Origin: Pseudomonas fildesensis
GTDB lineage: Bacteria; Pseudomonadota; Gammaproteobacteria; Pseudomonadales; Pseudomonadaceae
NCBI RefSeq assembly: GCF_001050345.1
Contig: NZ_LFMW01000021.1
Coordinates: 182,408-246,407, forward strand
Direction: 5' to 3'
Length of the DNA stretch: 64,000 bases
Shown here: piece after piece, positions 44,657-54,187 of the stretch
Position numbering within the stretch: position 1 is the first letter of the stretch
How the letters are laid out: every line of letters starts with the position of its first letter
Notes under the pieces: generated by a model
Told to the model about the DNA's origin: nothing
Seen by the model: the letters and a program-made list of their open reading frames with translations, nothing else
Database searches by the model: none
Position numbers and translations under genes: made by a program

Positions 44657-46012
44657 TTATTTATTTACGCCAACACGCAGTGAGAACTGCCGACGTAATA
44701 GCGTAACCACGCCCGTCGCCAGCACAATGGTCGACAGCGGCAATGCCAGTAATATTCCGGTAACTCCGAGCCAGGGCGCTAGTATCAGCAAAAACGGAAT
44801 TTGAATGCACATATTTGCCAATGTAATCATGGTCGCCCTTCTGCTATCGCTGACCGCTTGATAATACGCTGCGGCGAGCACTAAGAATCCGTCCAGAAAC
44901 AGCACAAACAGATGGAGGCGAACAGCGTCAATGGCCGCCACATCCAACGCAGGGTCTTCGTCGCTGATAAATATTCGCGTGCCAATGTATGGGAAGATGA
45001 GAATCATTAGTACCAACACCACGCCCGTGCCCATCACCCAGCGCATTGCGAGAAAGAACACCTTGCGGACTAAAGCCGATTGCCCCGCACCATGAAAGTA
45101 GCTGACCAGAGGTTGCATACCACTGGCCAAGCCTTCGGCCAGCAGATAATAAACCGTCATTAAATACCCGGTTATGGCGTAGGCCGCCACGTTCACGGTG
45201 CTGCCGTAATGCATCAACGCGGTGTTGTGCAATAACGCTGCGAAGCTGGCGTAAAGGTACATCAATAAACTTGAAAACCCATTAAGCAGAATCTGCCGAC
45301 AAGGTAAGGGCTGTAGGCAAAACTCGCGCAGGGCCAGGCTTAATGGCAGGGAACTGTAACGGGAGAACAGAAACACCAAGCCGATCACTGCCGAGAGCGA
45401 CTCGCCGGTGACTGTCGCAATTGCCGCCCCCTGCAGCCCCCAGCCCAACTGAACGATAAATACGTAGTCAAGAACTATATTAGTGAGTGCGCCTACGAGC
45501 ATCATGATGGTGGCCAACATGGGAGCACCCAAGTTTCTGACCAGAATGGGCATGGCAATACTGGCCATTACCAACGGTGAGGACCAACCGATAATTTGCA
45601 AATAGCCACTGCTATGGCGCTGCACGCTGGCATTGGCACCTTGCAAAGCAAGCAAGCTATCGCGCCCGGCGATGATCAAGACGCTGACTACAACACCTAA
45701 TAATACCAACAGCCACATGCCTTGTATGAGAAAGCCCTTGGCCCTTTGGAAGTGCCCTTCGCCCTGGGCGATTGAACAATGAGTGCCCGCCCCTGCACCA
45801 ATCATAAGGCCAACACCGGCCATCAGGCCGATCCAGGGCCACGCCATGTTAATGGCTGCCAGCCCTTCGGCGCCCACGACATGTCCAATAAAGATTCCGT
45901 CGACGATCTGATACAAACCACTGACCAACATTGCCATGACCGTGGGCAAGGCATAACGCCAATAGGCTGCAGTCACGTTATCAGACGTAATAGCGATTGA
46001 GCGCCTGTTCAT
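44657..46012 (-). CDS. MATE-family efflux transporter
   Basis: A 451-residue inner-membrane MATE protein with 12 hydrophobic segments. The MATE start is clear (ALPTVMAMLVSGLYQIVDGI; FIGHVVGAEGLAAINMAWPW) and the second half repeats it. The family exports cationic drugs and dyes against Na+ or H+. I use ATG 46012, since residues from the upstream frame (46102) are unlike the family. It is not obviously linked to the fimbrial genes. Confidence 0.9.
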   Translation of the reverse strand: MNRRSIAITSDNVTAAYWRYALPTVMAMLVSGLYQIVDGIFIGHVVGAEGLAAINMAWPWIGLMAGVGLMIGAGAGTHCSIAQGEGHFQRAKGFLIQGMWLLVLLGVVVSVLIIAGRDSLLALQGANASVQRHSSGYLQIIGWSSPLVMASIAMPILVRNLGAPMLATIMMLVGALTNIVLDYVFIVQLGWGLQGAAIATVTGESLSAVIGLVFLFSRYSSLPLSLALREFCLQPLPCRQILLNGFSSLLMYLYASFAALLHNTALMHYGSTVNVAAYAITGYLMTVYYLLAEGLASGMQPLVSYFHGAGQSALVRKVFFLAMRWVMGTGVVLVLMILIFPYIGTRIFISDEDPALDVAAIDAVRLHLFVLFLDGFLVLAAAYYQAVSDSRRATMITLANMCIQIPFLLILAPWLGVTGILLALPLSTIVLATGVVTLLRRQFSLRVGVNK

Positions 46013-46985
46013 AGTGCTGACCTGAGCTGATTTGAGAGTAAGGAGTTCCAGTCGCTTGCCATATGCATCGCCCAGTGTTGCTTTGGTTGAAAATAGATTC
46101 ACCTAAACTCAAACAACGTAAACGCGCAGCTCAAGTTACATTAATTTCGAGCGAAAAAGGCTCAAAAGTCATTAATTCACAATTACTCACATGCCTGGCC
46201 AGTGATGCCGTTTTATACGCACCATCGGGACGCTTTCATAGAAAATAGAGTCCGCCATTGAAACCAACCACCAGCCCCCCATTCACCGCCAATAATAATT
46301 CTTCATAAGATTATAGAAGGCAAATCAAAAACTCAGCCTACACTGCGCATAGCTCGAAGAGTTTACGATTCCCCGATTTATGTGCGCCCAATAAGTTTCG
46401 AGAAATGCAGAGCAAAATCCACCCGCCCTCGCAGTTATTACGTTGATTCTAAAAAGAGCAGATACGTTAACGCCCTCGCCTTCTAAATCATAAATCAATT
46501 AGCATTCTATTCCTATGCTGCCACCCACCAGCGGGCTCTCTGAATGTTCTGCCTTGGCGATATTATCAAACTGGAGCGGTCATACTTACCATAGGCGCAC
46601 ACTGCTGCATTTAGTGGGCAGTAGCCTCGACAGCGAATTGTGGTGTATAAATGCCTAATCTGTAATCTTACGACTTAAAACCTTACTAACCGCTGGTGGA
46701 AAAATCATTCTTGTGGGCGGTCTTAGTTCGCAATCCAATTACGGGCTAGCATTTACTGTTGGGCATCAAAAAACTCGCACATCATGCCTTTAGTAGATCT
46801 TTTAAAACAAGAGATGTATCAATCGTCATAGCCGGCGCGTCTTCCATTGCAATAAGTCCCAACGGAGAATTTGATCTGCTCCACAACTGGCGAGGGGTAT
46901 TAAGCGAGGCCGAAGCAAAAGCTGTTTTTGATTACATCTGACCACAGGCCAAAACAACGCATTAGTCTTCAGGAGCAAGCATACT
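46013..46985. other. Nearly 1 kb with no convincing gene
   Basis: AT-rich sequence upstream of the MATE and MBL genes. The only protein-like frame is 46759-46941 (plus, TTG start, 60 residues, with IVIAGASSIAISPNGEF and a C-terminal Ala-rich helix); it reads like the end of a larger protein, but a stop lies just upstream, so it may be a remnant. Confidence 0.35.
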
Positions 46986-47807
46986 ATGGATTCTCAAGCC
47001 AAATTGACCTGGCAGTATTTCCCCACTGACTTACAGGGGTTTTTCCGGGCGCCTGTTCTAATTTCCGGCGAGCGCGAGGCTATTCTGATTGACGGTGGGT
47101 TTACCCTTTCGGATGGGAAGCTAATTGCCGAAGCCATTAGAAACAGCGGAAAGGTCCTGACAACGATTTATATCAGCCAAAGCGATCCCGATTACTACTT
47201 CAGCCTACAGCCCATCAAGGCTGCGTTCCCAGAGGCCAGAGTAATCGCTGCTTCGGCGACTATTGCCGCCATCAAGGACAGCGTCGAAATCAAGCTGGCG
47301 ACCTGGGGGCCTCAGCTCAAAGAGAACGGCCCGCAAACCCTGGCAGATGTAGTGATTCCCGAAGCCTTTGACGAGCCTGCCCTCAACCTGGAAGGCCGTA
47401 CCATTGAGGTCGTCAAGGCCAATGGCCTTGTCAATCGCAGCTATCTGTGGGTGCCATCGCTCAGCGCCATTTTCGGCGGCGTTCTGGTATTTGCAGGGGT
47501 TCACGTATGGACCGCTGATACCAAAAATCCTGGTGCCCGTGCGGCTTGGGTGAACAATCTTAACGCCATGATCGCACGCAAGCCTCAGGTAGTCGTGCCT
47601 GGTCATTTGGCCCTCAATGCTCAGGTAAACGCCTCAGCAATCCACTATACCCGCGATTATCTACTCGCATTCGAGCATGAGCTTACAAAGGCCGCCGACA
47701 GCGCGGCAGTGATTGAAGCCATGACCCAATTGTATCCCGATGCCGGTATGGGTATTGCGCTACAACTTGGGGCCAAGGTTGCCAAAGATGAAATGGAGTG
47801 GGGTTGA
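46986..47807 (+). CDS. MBL-fold protein with atypical metal motif
   Basis: A 273-residue metallo-hydrolase-like protein (EREAILIDGGFTLSDGKLI at the start, VVVPGHLALNAQ late). The usual HxHxDH is replaced by ISQSDPDYYF, so only the Asp of the first metal site is kept; this is seen in some uncharacterised MBL-fold proteins and leaves catalysis uncertain. No signal peptide. ATG 46986 follows AGGAGC. A small gene follows after 114 bases. Confidence 0.8.
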   Translation: MDSQAKLTWQYFPTDLQGFFRAPVLISGEREAILIDGGFTLSDGKLIAEAIRNSGKVLTTIYISQSDPDYYFSLQPIKAAFPEARVIAASATIAAIKDSVEIKLATWGPQLKENGPQTLADVVIPEAFDEPALNLEGRTIEVVKANGLVNRSYLWVPSLSAIFGGVLVFAGVHVWTADTKNPGARAAWVNNLNAMIARKPQVVVPGHLALNAQVNASAIHYTRDYLLAFEHELTKAADSAAVIEAMTQLYPDAGMGIALQLGAKVAKDEMEWG

Positions 47808-47921
47808 AAGCAATAACAAACCCAGGGCAACGATCCGCTATTTCACTTAACAAGTGACGTTGGCGAAAGCACCTTTTCTCCCCTTCAGAAAGCTAAGCTA
47901 CTTTTTAACTGGAGAACATCA

Positions 47922-48299
47922 ATGAGCAAAGCAATTAAGATACTTCTCGTCGGCTCGCACCCCGATGCAGTGGATTACAGCAAATGGCCAGGACTCACGC
48001 GCGAGAAACTTCAGGCCGCTCTGGACACCGATAAAAACACCTTTGAAAGCCTCGGCTACGCGACTGAACTAGGCTTAATTCAAAGTGAACAGACCGCAGA
48101 ATCGCTCCTTCTCAGCCTACTTCAGGAAAAACCACGTGATTGCATCTTGATCGGAGCAGGCATCCGTACTGATGCAGCGTACCAAAGCCTCTTTGAACGC
48201 CTCATCAACACAGTTCATGAACATGCACCCAACGCAAGAATATGTTTCAACAGCGGGCCATACGATTCGCTTGAGGCTGTGCAGCGGTGGGCCCCTTGA
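47922..48299 (+). CDS. Hypothetical protein, 125 residues
   Basis: A soluble alpha/beta protein beginning IKILLVGSHPDAVDYSKWPG, with a later ILIGAGIRTDAAYQSLFERL and VHEHAPNARICFNSGPYDS. The strand-helix pattern suggests a small Rossmann-like or receiver-like fold, but I recognise no family. ATG 47922 follows TGGAGAACA. It may be cotranscribed with the MBL-fold gene. Confidence 0.7.
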   Translation: MSKAIKILLVGSHPDAVDYSKWPGLTREKLQAALDTDKNTFESLGYATELGLIQSEQTAESLLLSLLQEKPRDCILIGAGIRTDAAYQSLFERLINTVHEHAPNARICFNSGPYDSLEAVQRWAP

Positions 48300-48447
48300 G
48301 CACAACCGCCAATATGCAACGCCACCGTTTGGGAATCCGTTGTTGTACCGGGTGCTGCTCATACCGTTTGGATAAAACGGCACCCGCTCATTGTTAAAAG
48401 TGCCGGGACACAGATTAGCAGTCCGCTCATGACGGGAACCGTCAGAG

Positions 48448-49017
48448 CTAGAAGGCTTTAAGCAAACAGTAGCGAATGAGGGCCCGGTCGACGCTTTGCT
48501 TATCTCTCAAGACGGCCGCAGCCTGCAAGCGGCCTACTAGATCCTCGCGTGCTACTCGCCCACCATCACGAACGTATTCAAGCTCCGACGCTGTGATCAA
48601 TATCATTGGAACCAACCTGACCGGGGATAAAGGCATGTCATCCAGTCGGGTAGGGAAATCCGGTTCAGGGGCTCCCAGCAAGACGCCGGTAGAGTCGTCG
48701 TCGGTAACGGAGAGTTTTGGCAGTTGATCACTCATATGGTGCGACCGGCTGAACCCCGGAACTTCGAGGGATAGCGCTCCGTGCCGTGCGAGTTGGTGGG
48801 TGATTCCCCCAGCGTCTGCCACCGCTTTGGCAACGTGTTCCACCAGCTCGAATGCCCAGCTGCGCTTGAAAGGATTGACCTCACCCAAGGGACCACGGGC
48901 GTGTGCGGGTATATCTGCTGTTTCTATGAACAACTCCATCTCAAAACCATTGCCCATCCCTTCAGCGTCATCGAATGGGTCTGACAGGCTTCGGTTGCAG
49001 TGATTACTGTGTCGCAC
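48448..49017 (-). pseudogene. Suppressor-of-fused (SUFU)-like domain protein, 5' end broken
   Basis: The body follows bacterial SUFU-domain proteins: LSDPFDDAEGMGNGFEMELF, SWAFELVEHVAKAVADAG, DDDSTGVLLGAPEPDF and PVRLVPMILITASELEYVRD. Such proteins often act as immunity proteins of polymorphic toxins, though no toxin is here. The frame opens only at GTG 49017 with foreign residues before LSDPF. In another frame the upstream bases read CDTVITATE, and one added G at about 48989-48991 (GAAGCC to GAAGGCC) would give VITATEGLSDPFDD, a better family match. So the gene is probably frameshifted and truncated. Confidence 0.55.
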
Positions 49018-49217
49018 GGCGAACTACTCGGTAGGCCTGACGGGTCGACGGCCAGTAAGGGCCAACCGCTCCCACCATTAATCCAGTAGGGCCCCAACGC
49101 GCGCCGGGCTGCCTCGGCCTAGTTCCAGTCGCACCCTCTCCACCGTGGGCCGCTCACTGCGGCCCAATACCGCGTCCGCGGCGGCGAACACGTCGTTTCC
49201 GGTACGCCTACCGCCAT
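49018..49217 (-). pseudogene. kfrA: KfrA-type DNA-binding protein, N-terminal remnant
   Basis: The minus strand from ATG 49217 encodes a KfrA_N-like (plasmid replication-region DNA-binding) domain: DVFAAADAVLGRSERPTVER, then VRLELGRGSPARVGALLD and, after a TAA at about 49080, WWERLA. A single-base loss near 49190 (GAAACGACG where GAAACGGACG fits) separates the start codon from the domain. KfrA-type genes are common beside integrase genes of islands and plasmids; here it is divergent from the recombinase at 49291. Confidence 0.65.
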
Positions 49218-49284
49218 GCCTTCCGCTATATTAGGTCTGATAATTAAATGTTATCCGACCTTATCTTTCAAAATATGGATTTAA

Positions 49285-49301
49285 AATACGTTGAACGTAT
49301 T
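49285..49301. promoter_or_regulatory. Palindrome over the recombinase start codon
   Basis: AATACGTT-G-AACGTATT is a perfect 8-bp inverted repeat around one base. It spans the TTG start (49291-49293) of the recombinase gene and lies between it and the kfrA remnant. A KfrA-like or other dimeric repressor could bind here; this is inferred from position only. Confidence 0.5.
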
Positions 49302-50487
49302 AAATATTACAAACGAGATTTCGCAGGTCGACGAAACGCCGTTGGACCTGCATTTTCTGACGCTCAACTCACAGGAAGCAGCTGCAGCTTTCATTGCCGC
49401 CGGCACGGCGGATAACACTGTGCGTAGCTATCGCAGCGCCCTCGCCTATTGGTCGGCGTGGTTACAACTGCGCTACGGACACGCGCTAAGCGATGCGCCA
49501 TTGCCCACGGCAGTGGCGGTCCAGTTTGTGGTTGATCACCTAGCCCGTCCTACGGACAACGGCAAATGGGTGCATTTATTGCCGGAGTCCATTGACGCTG
49601 CGCTTATCCGCGCAAAAGTCAAAGCCAAGCCGGGTGGACTGGCCTATAACACCGTCAGTCATCGACTTTCGGTGCTGGGCAAATGGCATCGACTGAATAG
49701 CTGGGATAGCCCCACCGATGCACCGGCGCTCAAGAACTTGCTACGCGAGGCACGCAAGGCGCAGTCACGTCAGGGGCTATCGGTGCGTAAGAAGACCGCC
49801 ATCGTACTTGAGCCTCTACAGGCACTGTTGGCCACCTGCACCGATGGTCTTCGCGGTCAGCGAGACCGAGCCCTCCTCCTGCTGGCCTGGAGCGGCGGTG
49901 GCCGACGGCGTTCCGAGGTGGTGAATTTACAAATTAGCGATGTACGCCAGCTGGATACCGACACCTGGCTATATGCACTGGGTGTGACCAAAACCGATAC
50001 CGGCGGGATTCGTCGGGAAAAACCACTCCGCGGACCTGCGGCCGAGGCGCTAACGGCTTGGCTAAAGGCTGCGCCCGCAGAGTCAGGGCCCTTGTTTCGG
50101 CGCATGTATAAAGGTGATAAGGTCGGAGCAAGAGGTTTGTCGGCCGACCAGGTAGCGCGGATTGTTAAGCGTCGTGCAGTGCTGGCGGGTTTGAATGGGG
50201 ATTGGGCGGCACACAGCTTGCGTTCAGGGTTTGTGACCGAGGCCGGCCGTCAGGGAGTGCCTCTAGGTGAAGTGATGGCGATGACTGAACATCGAAGTGT
50301 GAGTAGCGTAATGGGCTACTTCCAAGCCGGTGCACTACTCGAAAGTCGAGCCACAACCTTACTCAAGTCGTCACCAATTGATGATCACGGGACCCCGGAG
50401 GGCCTACACGTTGGTGCAAACGAGGATACCGAAAATTCCATGTTATCCGGAGTGCGTATGGGCTCTCCTTCCGTGCAAGCTAGCTAG
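49291..50487 (+). CDS. Tyrosine recombinase/integrase
   Basis: A 398-residue site-specific recombinase. The SAM-like core-binding domain spans about 35-150 (NTVRSYRSALAYWSAWLQ), the catalytic domain about 180-360 with Arg I in GGGRRRSEV, Lys in VTKTDTGG, the box II HSLRSGF, H of MTEHRS and the nucleophile Tyr in VMGYFQAG. A TTG start at 49291 is forced by the stop at 49282-49284. The C-terminal tail after 360 is longer than usual. It borders the CBASS operon, which it may have carried in. Confidence 0.93.
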   Translation: MNVLNITNEISQVDETPLDLHFLTLNSQEAAAAFIAAGTADNTVRSYRSALAYWSAWLQLRYGHALSDAPLPTAVAVQFVVDHLARPTDNGKWVHLLPESIDAALIRAKVKAKPGGLAYNTVSHRLSVLGKWHRLNSWDSPTDAPALKNLLREARKAQSRQGLSVRKKTAIVLEPLQALLATCTDGLRGQRDRALLLLAWSGGGRRRSEVVNLQISDVRQLDTDTWLYALGVTKTDTGGIRREKPLRGPAAEALTAWLKAAPAESGPLFRRMYKGDKVGARGLSADQVARIVKRRAVLAGLNGDWAAHSLRSGFVTEAGRQGVPLGEVMAMTEHRSVSSVMGYFQAGALLESRATTLLKSSPIDDHGTPEGLHVGANEDTENSMLSGVRMGSPSVQAS

Positions 50488-50640
50488 TCACGAACTTTCG
50501 TGCTCCGTTCGCTGCGGACTTTCAGCCCTCGTATTCTAAATGTGGACGGATGCAACCGCTCCGCCCTTCTAATCTTATTAAAATCTAGACCTACGAGCGG
50601 CTGTTTTTGGCCATTTTATTGCCTGGCGCCGCCGACCACT

Positions 50641-50710
50641 ATGGGTCGTTCTCTGCCGGTCATGGTCACGACTTGTGTAAATCAAATCCGATGCAAATGA
50701 CCGGTCAGGT
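50641..50710. repeat. Left arm of 70-bp imperfect inverted repeat around CBASS
   Basis: This segment, starting ATGGGTCGTTCTCTGCCGGT, matches the reverse complement of 55821-55890 at 51 of 70 positions without gaps by hand count. The CBASS operon lies exactly between the arms. Confidence 0.7.
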
Positions 50711-50756
50711 CTAATGCTAAGTGGGTGGGGAAGCCTGCGCAATCACTCACCTACGT

Positions 50757-51254
50757 TTAAGGATGCGTTGGATTTAATCTGACGCTTGGATCCTTACTCG
50801 GGAAAACGGTGACACTTAGCGCGACTTTTTCTGGTGGCTGCCCTCCTAGAATGATTAGGATCGGCTCACGGCATGAGTAATTTGAATTGGCAGCAATGGA
50901 TCGCATAGCACGTATGTCGGGGCCACTCGGTTCCGGTGAACCTCCCGGATGGAAGTGCCATTCACCTACGTAATGAAATCCTTCTTTCCAACGGGAGGCG
51001 AGTATCTCTTTCAGTCCAACAGCTCCGCGTTGGAAGGTTGTAGTGCTGAAAATCGAGTCCTTAGGACACGATGTAATCTCTGTGATTAGAGCGAGAGATT
51101 GGTCACTCGTGTACCGACCGATCAAGATGCCGCCTGTTTCATTTGTACCTGCGTTGATGCAGTCATTTACCATAGTGCTCCATGCCGCGAGCTCAAGGTT
51201 CACAGCGTACTGAGTATCAGGACATGTGAAGTAGAGCGGAGTGGACGTCTTCAT
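50757..51254 (-). CDS. cap3: CBASS Cap3, JAB/JAMM isopeptidase
   Basis: A 165-residue JAMM metalloprotease. The zinc motif is complete: E39 in NETGG, then H-F-H-P with a Ser and Asp following (HFHPGGSPEPSGPD). In type II CBASS, Cap3 removes Cap2-made conjugates from the C-terminus of the nucleotidyltransferase. It is the last gene of the operon and its start overlaps the cap2 stop by four bases. Confidence 0.93.
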   Translation of the reverse strand: MKTSTPLYFTCPDTQYAVNLELAAWSTMVNDCINAGTNETGGILIGRYTSDQSLALITEITSCPKDSIFSTTTFQRGAVGLKEILASRWKEGFHYVGEWHFHPGGSPEPSGPDIRAMRSIAANSNYSCREPILIILGGQPPEKVALSVTVFPSKDPSVRLNPTHP

Positions 51255-53044
51255 TTTCTGCGCTCGACTGTACCATCTGACATCTGTTGAAAATATTCGT
51301 AGCGTCGTCCCGGATTCAGAATCGCCCTACGTATGAATTTGGTACCAATCGCCCCCCAAAGATGCACATCGTCGGCGGTCGCTGGAAAGACGGCATGCCA
51401 GCATCCAATGCCTTCAATCTGTGCATCTGCCTCGTTGAGCGCCGGGCTTGGCGAGTCGGCGAATTGAGCTTTGGCATCTACGGCCGGAAAGCTCGTTTCG
51501 GAAGCCGCATAGGCAAACAGCCCCTCCGCTCGCCAAGTCATGGCCAGGCTCACAAACAGCTTTTCACTCTGCCAATTGAACAAAGCAAGTGCATCCAATA
51601 CTTCGTCGTCTCCCGTGCAGTCAATGATCACGTCATAGCTTTTGACCGCTTGCTTGAGTTGTTCGTTTTGCGGAGGAAATACGGTATCGAGCGGTCTCAC
51701 TTTAGCGTCTGGCATACATTGATTTAGGTGATCTGCCAAGGCGGTGGCTTTCTTGTGGCCTACACTTGGCATGGAGAGCGTATGGCGGCTGAGATTGCCC
51801 ATCATCAGCCAGTCGAAATCCAAAATGCCCATTTCGCAAACGCCCATGCGAAGAAGGTTTTCTGCAACTGTGCTCCCGAGTGAGCCTGCCCCAATCAGCA
51901 GAATCCGGCGCTTGCAGATTTCGTTCTCCGCAGCGCCTCGCGTTCGTAGTTGGTCCGGTGCCCAGTTGGCTGTTCGAAGCCAAGCCAAGGGCTGCATGGA
52001 TGTTGCAATCTCGGCGTCCCACTGGCGGTGGTTGCGCTCGCATGCCCTAAAACCATTTCTCAACGTCGTTTTGCTGGCGAGATCGGGGCACTTAACAGAG
52101 AGCCAATGTAATCGGGATGGAGCAACTCCGAATCGCTCGGCGATCGGGAATCCCAGGAGCAGAATCCAGGGTGGATCTGTACGAGGGCTCTTTCTAGCGG
52201 CTGCACCAATTTCAACAAGTATCTGTTTTAGATTGACTTGGTCTGCTGCCAATCGCTGGCTCAGTTCCAACCAGGTCGAAGGCACTTGCCAGGGATGTAG
52301 GACCGGAATCTCAGGCAGGACGATCCATACGGCATCCGATACACGTCCTTTGGTTCGCATTGAGGATGACCATTCCAAGGACCTGATGATTTCACCATCG
52401 CTTTGGTCGAAACTCTTTATGAACCGTGTGTTGCTGGTTCCTTGAAGGCGAGCAGTGCTTGCATAGCCCCAAGTCGCTTGACGACTTAGCCAATGTGGCA
52501 GCTCGGCAGCGAGTTCACGAAATGCCAATAGTGGAAATAGCGATTGTTTAGGCAGGACTGGCAGCTCAAGTGGGTCTCCTGCTACGAGGAGTGAGTCAGT
52601 AGCTGCCGCGTCAATCCAGACTAATAATCGCTGCAGCAACCAGAGTAAGCGTTCAGCTAGGTCTAGGGGTTCGTCCGACCAGTTGCTACGATTGAAAACG
52701 TCAACGGGCTTTTCTAGACACGGTTTTCCGAGTCTCCAAGCACGTGCTGTGTCTACTTCACCGTTGCAATCCTGGTGTGGAAAAGTAGCGCTGATGCCAT
52801 GGGTAGCGTCAGGATAAACGTGTGCAACCTCCCCATTCAAAGTTGCCCAGACCACTAGGTGCCAAACCGACTCGAGAGGCATAAAGTCGGTCTCAGATAC
52901 CGAAAGACATGCAGTGAACCTGAGCGACCATTCTCCTTCTGAATGCTGAACCCAACTGCTGTCAGTGTAGGTGCGTGCATCGTTGTTGATGGCATCGACA
53001 ACGGACATCAAAACTTGGGGCGTCAGCGATTGAAGAGCCGTCAA
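51251..53044 (-). CDS. cap2: CBASS Cap2, E2-E1 fusion conjugating enzyme
   Basis: A 597-residue protein combining an E2-like N-terminal domain (Cys 109 in LGKPCLEKP followed by a Trp-rich helix) with a ThiF/E1 adenylation domain (ILLIGAGSLGSTVAENLLRM; DFDWLMMGNLSRH; VIIDCTGDDEV) and a probable E1 catalytic Cys in EGIGCWHAVF. In type II CBASS it primes the CD-NTase by conjugating its C-terminus. Start and stop overlap both neighbours (53041-53044 and 51251-51254), showing a tight operon. Confidence 0.93.
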   Translation of the reverse strand: MTALQSLTPQVLMSVVDAINNDARTYTDSSWVQHSEGEWSLRFTACLSVSETDFMPLESVWHLVVWATLNGEVAHVYPDATHGISATFPHQDCNGEVDTARAWRLGKPCLEKPVDVFNRSNWSDEPLDLAERLLWLLQRLLVWIDAAATDSLLVAGDPLELPVLPKQSLFPLLAFRELAAELPHWLSRQATWGYASTARLQGTSNTRFIKSFDQSDGEIIRSLEWSSSMRTKGRVSDAVWIVLPEIPVLHPWQVPSTWLELSQRLAADQVNLKQILVEIGAAARKSPRTDPPWILLLGFPIAERFGVAPSRLHWLSVKCPDLASKTTLRNGFRACERNHRQWDAEIATSMQPLAWLRTANWAPDQLRTRGAAENEICKRRILLIGAGSLGSTVAENLLRMGVCEMGILDFDWLMMGNLSRHTLSMPSVGHKKATALADHLNQCMPDAKVRPLDTVFPPQNEQLKQAVKSYDVIIDCTGDDEVLDALALFNWQSEKLFVSLAMTWRAEGLFAYAASETSFPAVDAKAQFADSPSPALNEADAQIEGIGCWHAVFPATADDVHLWGAIGTKFIRRAILNPGRRYEYFQQMSDGTVERRK

Positions 53045-54183
53045 GCGAATCGCTCAGTTTTTTCAGGCTTGGCAGGCTGAGTTGGGGCCGTGAAGCCGCC
53101 ACTCGATCTGTCACCACCCTGAGGCCCAGGCAACGGGAATTTGCTTCCCAACAGATTCCGCCAGAGCTGTCCGCTCTCCTTAGCGTCTGTGCTATCCAGT
53201 GCTTCCCGTGCAGCCTTGGCTGCTTCACAAACCGCCTTGTAGAAAGCCTTGAAATCCTCAACCGGCAGACGTGCTAGAACGTTATGTTCGGGGACACCAT
53301 GATCCGTAAGCGTAGGTACTACGTTGAGTAGGTCATAGGTGTACCAGGTATCTCTGAAACGCTCCAATGCTTGGACCAAGCCTGTTGCCATGGAGCTGGT
53401 TCCTTCGGCCAGGACATGCCCGATCATGTGCTCCAATGGGTAGCCCTTCGGGTACTTAGGAAGCTTGTCTGCGTTATCCTGACGCCACCACTTGACCGCT
53501 CGAACCAAATTTACGTAGTGACCGTTACACGCTCGATTTTTTGCAGCTGTCCATTGAATCTGAGCCAGGGGGTGAGTGCGCCCCCATTCTCCGGCATCAC
53601 GGTCAGGAAGAAACAGCGGATGGGGCTTCCATTCGTCAATTGGGGCGTCTTGAAGTGGTGCTGCATTCCCGAGCAATCCGCTTGGCGGTACCCAACTGCG
53701 GTTCAATCGCCAACTACCCTCTTCTTCAAGCGAGTTGGTAGTCAGTACCGCTTGTGAACGATACAGCTGCTCCATAAGACGGTGGCCGGAGCCATCAATT
53801 GGGAGGGCTGTTATTACTAGGTCTAGATCCACATACGAAAGCTCGATTCCGAAAGAGCGTCCTTGCGGTCGCCATTTGCCCTTGTAGTAACGTTCCAAGA
53901 ACGGCTCGAAAAGGTCCATGGCCTCTTTCGGCGTGAGGCGGTTGTAGTCGAGGTTAGTCACAACGACGATGTCGACGTCCGGCCGTTTCTCACCCAAAGT
54001 ACGGATGGCGGTCGACCTGCGGACGCTGCCCTGTAGAAAGGTGGCAACTACGATATCCTTGAGATCCAAATCGGCCTCGAGGCGGCTCCGCAAGGTCTTC
54101 GATCCTACCTTCCAATCTTCCTGCTGTGAGGCCGTTGGCCGGATGCCGGTGAGAAACTCCGCAAACTGAGGTTTGAGTTCCAT
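53041..54183 (-). CDS. CBASS CD-NTase (cGAS/DncV-like nucleotidyltransferase)
   Basis: A 380-residue cyclic oligonucleotide synthase that makes the second messenger on phage infection. Active site: G52-S53 in QGSVRRSTAI, D69 and D71 in RPDVDIVVV, and a third Asp in YVDLDLVI. The C-terminal half is the helical OAS-C-like lobe (WTAAKNRACNGHYVNLVRAV, then WWRQDN). ATG 54183 (MELKPQ) lies four bases after the Cap4 stop; the frame to 54276 only overlaps Cap4. Association with a Cap4-type effector suggests a clade D enzyme, which is an inference. Confidence 0.93.
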   Translation of the reverse strand: MELKPQFAEFLTGIRPTASQQEDWKVGSKTLRSRLEADLDLKDIVVATFLQGSVRRSTAIRTLGEKRPDVDIVVVTNLDYNRLTPKEAMDLFEPFLERYYKGKWRPQGRSFGIELSYVDLDLVITALPIDGSGHRLMEQLYRSQAVLTTNSLEEEGSWRLNRSWVPPSGLLGNAAPLQDAPIDEWKPHPLFLPDRDAGEWGRTHPLAQIQWTAAKNRACNGHYVNLVRAVKWWRQDNADKLPKYPKGYPLEHMIGHVLAEGTSSMATGLVQALERFRDTWYTYDLLNVVPTLTDHGVPEHNVLARLPVEDFKAFYKAVCEAAKAAREALDSTDAKESGQLWRNLLGSKFPLPGPQGGDRSSGGFTAPTQPAKPEKTERFA

Positions 54184-54187
54184 GTCC

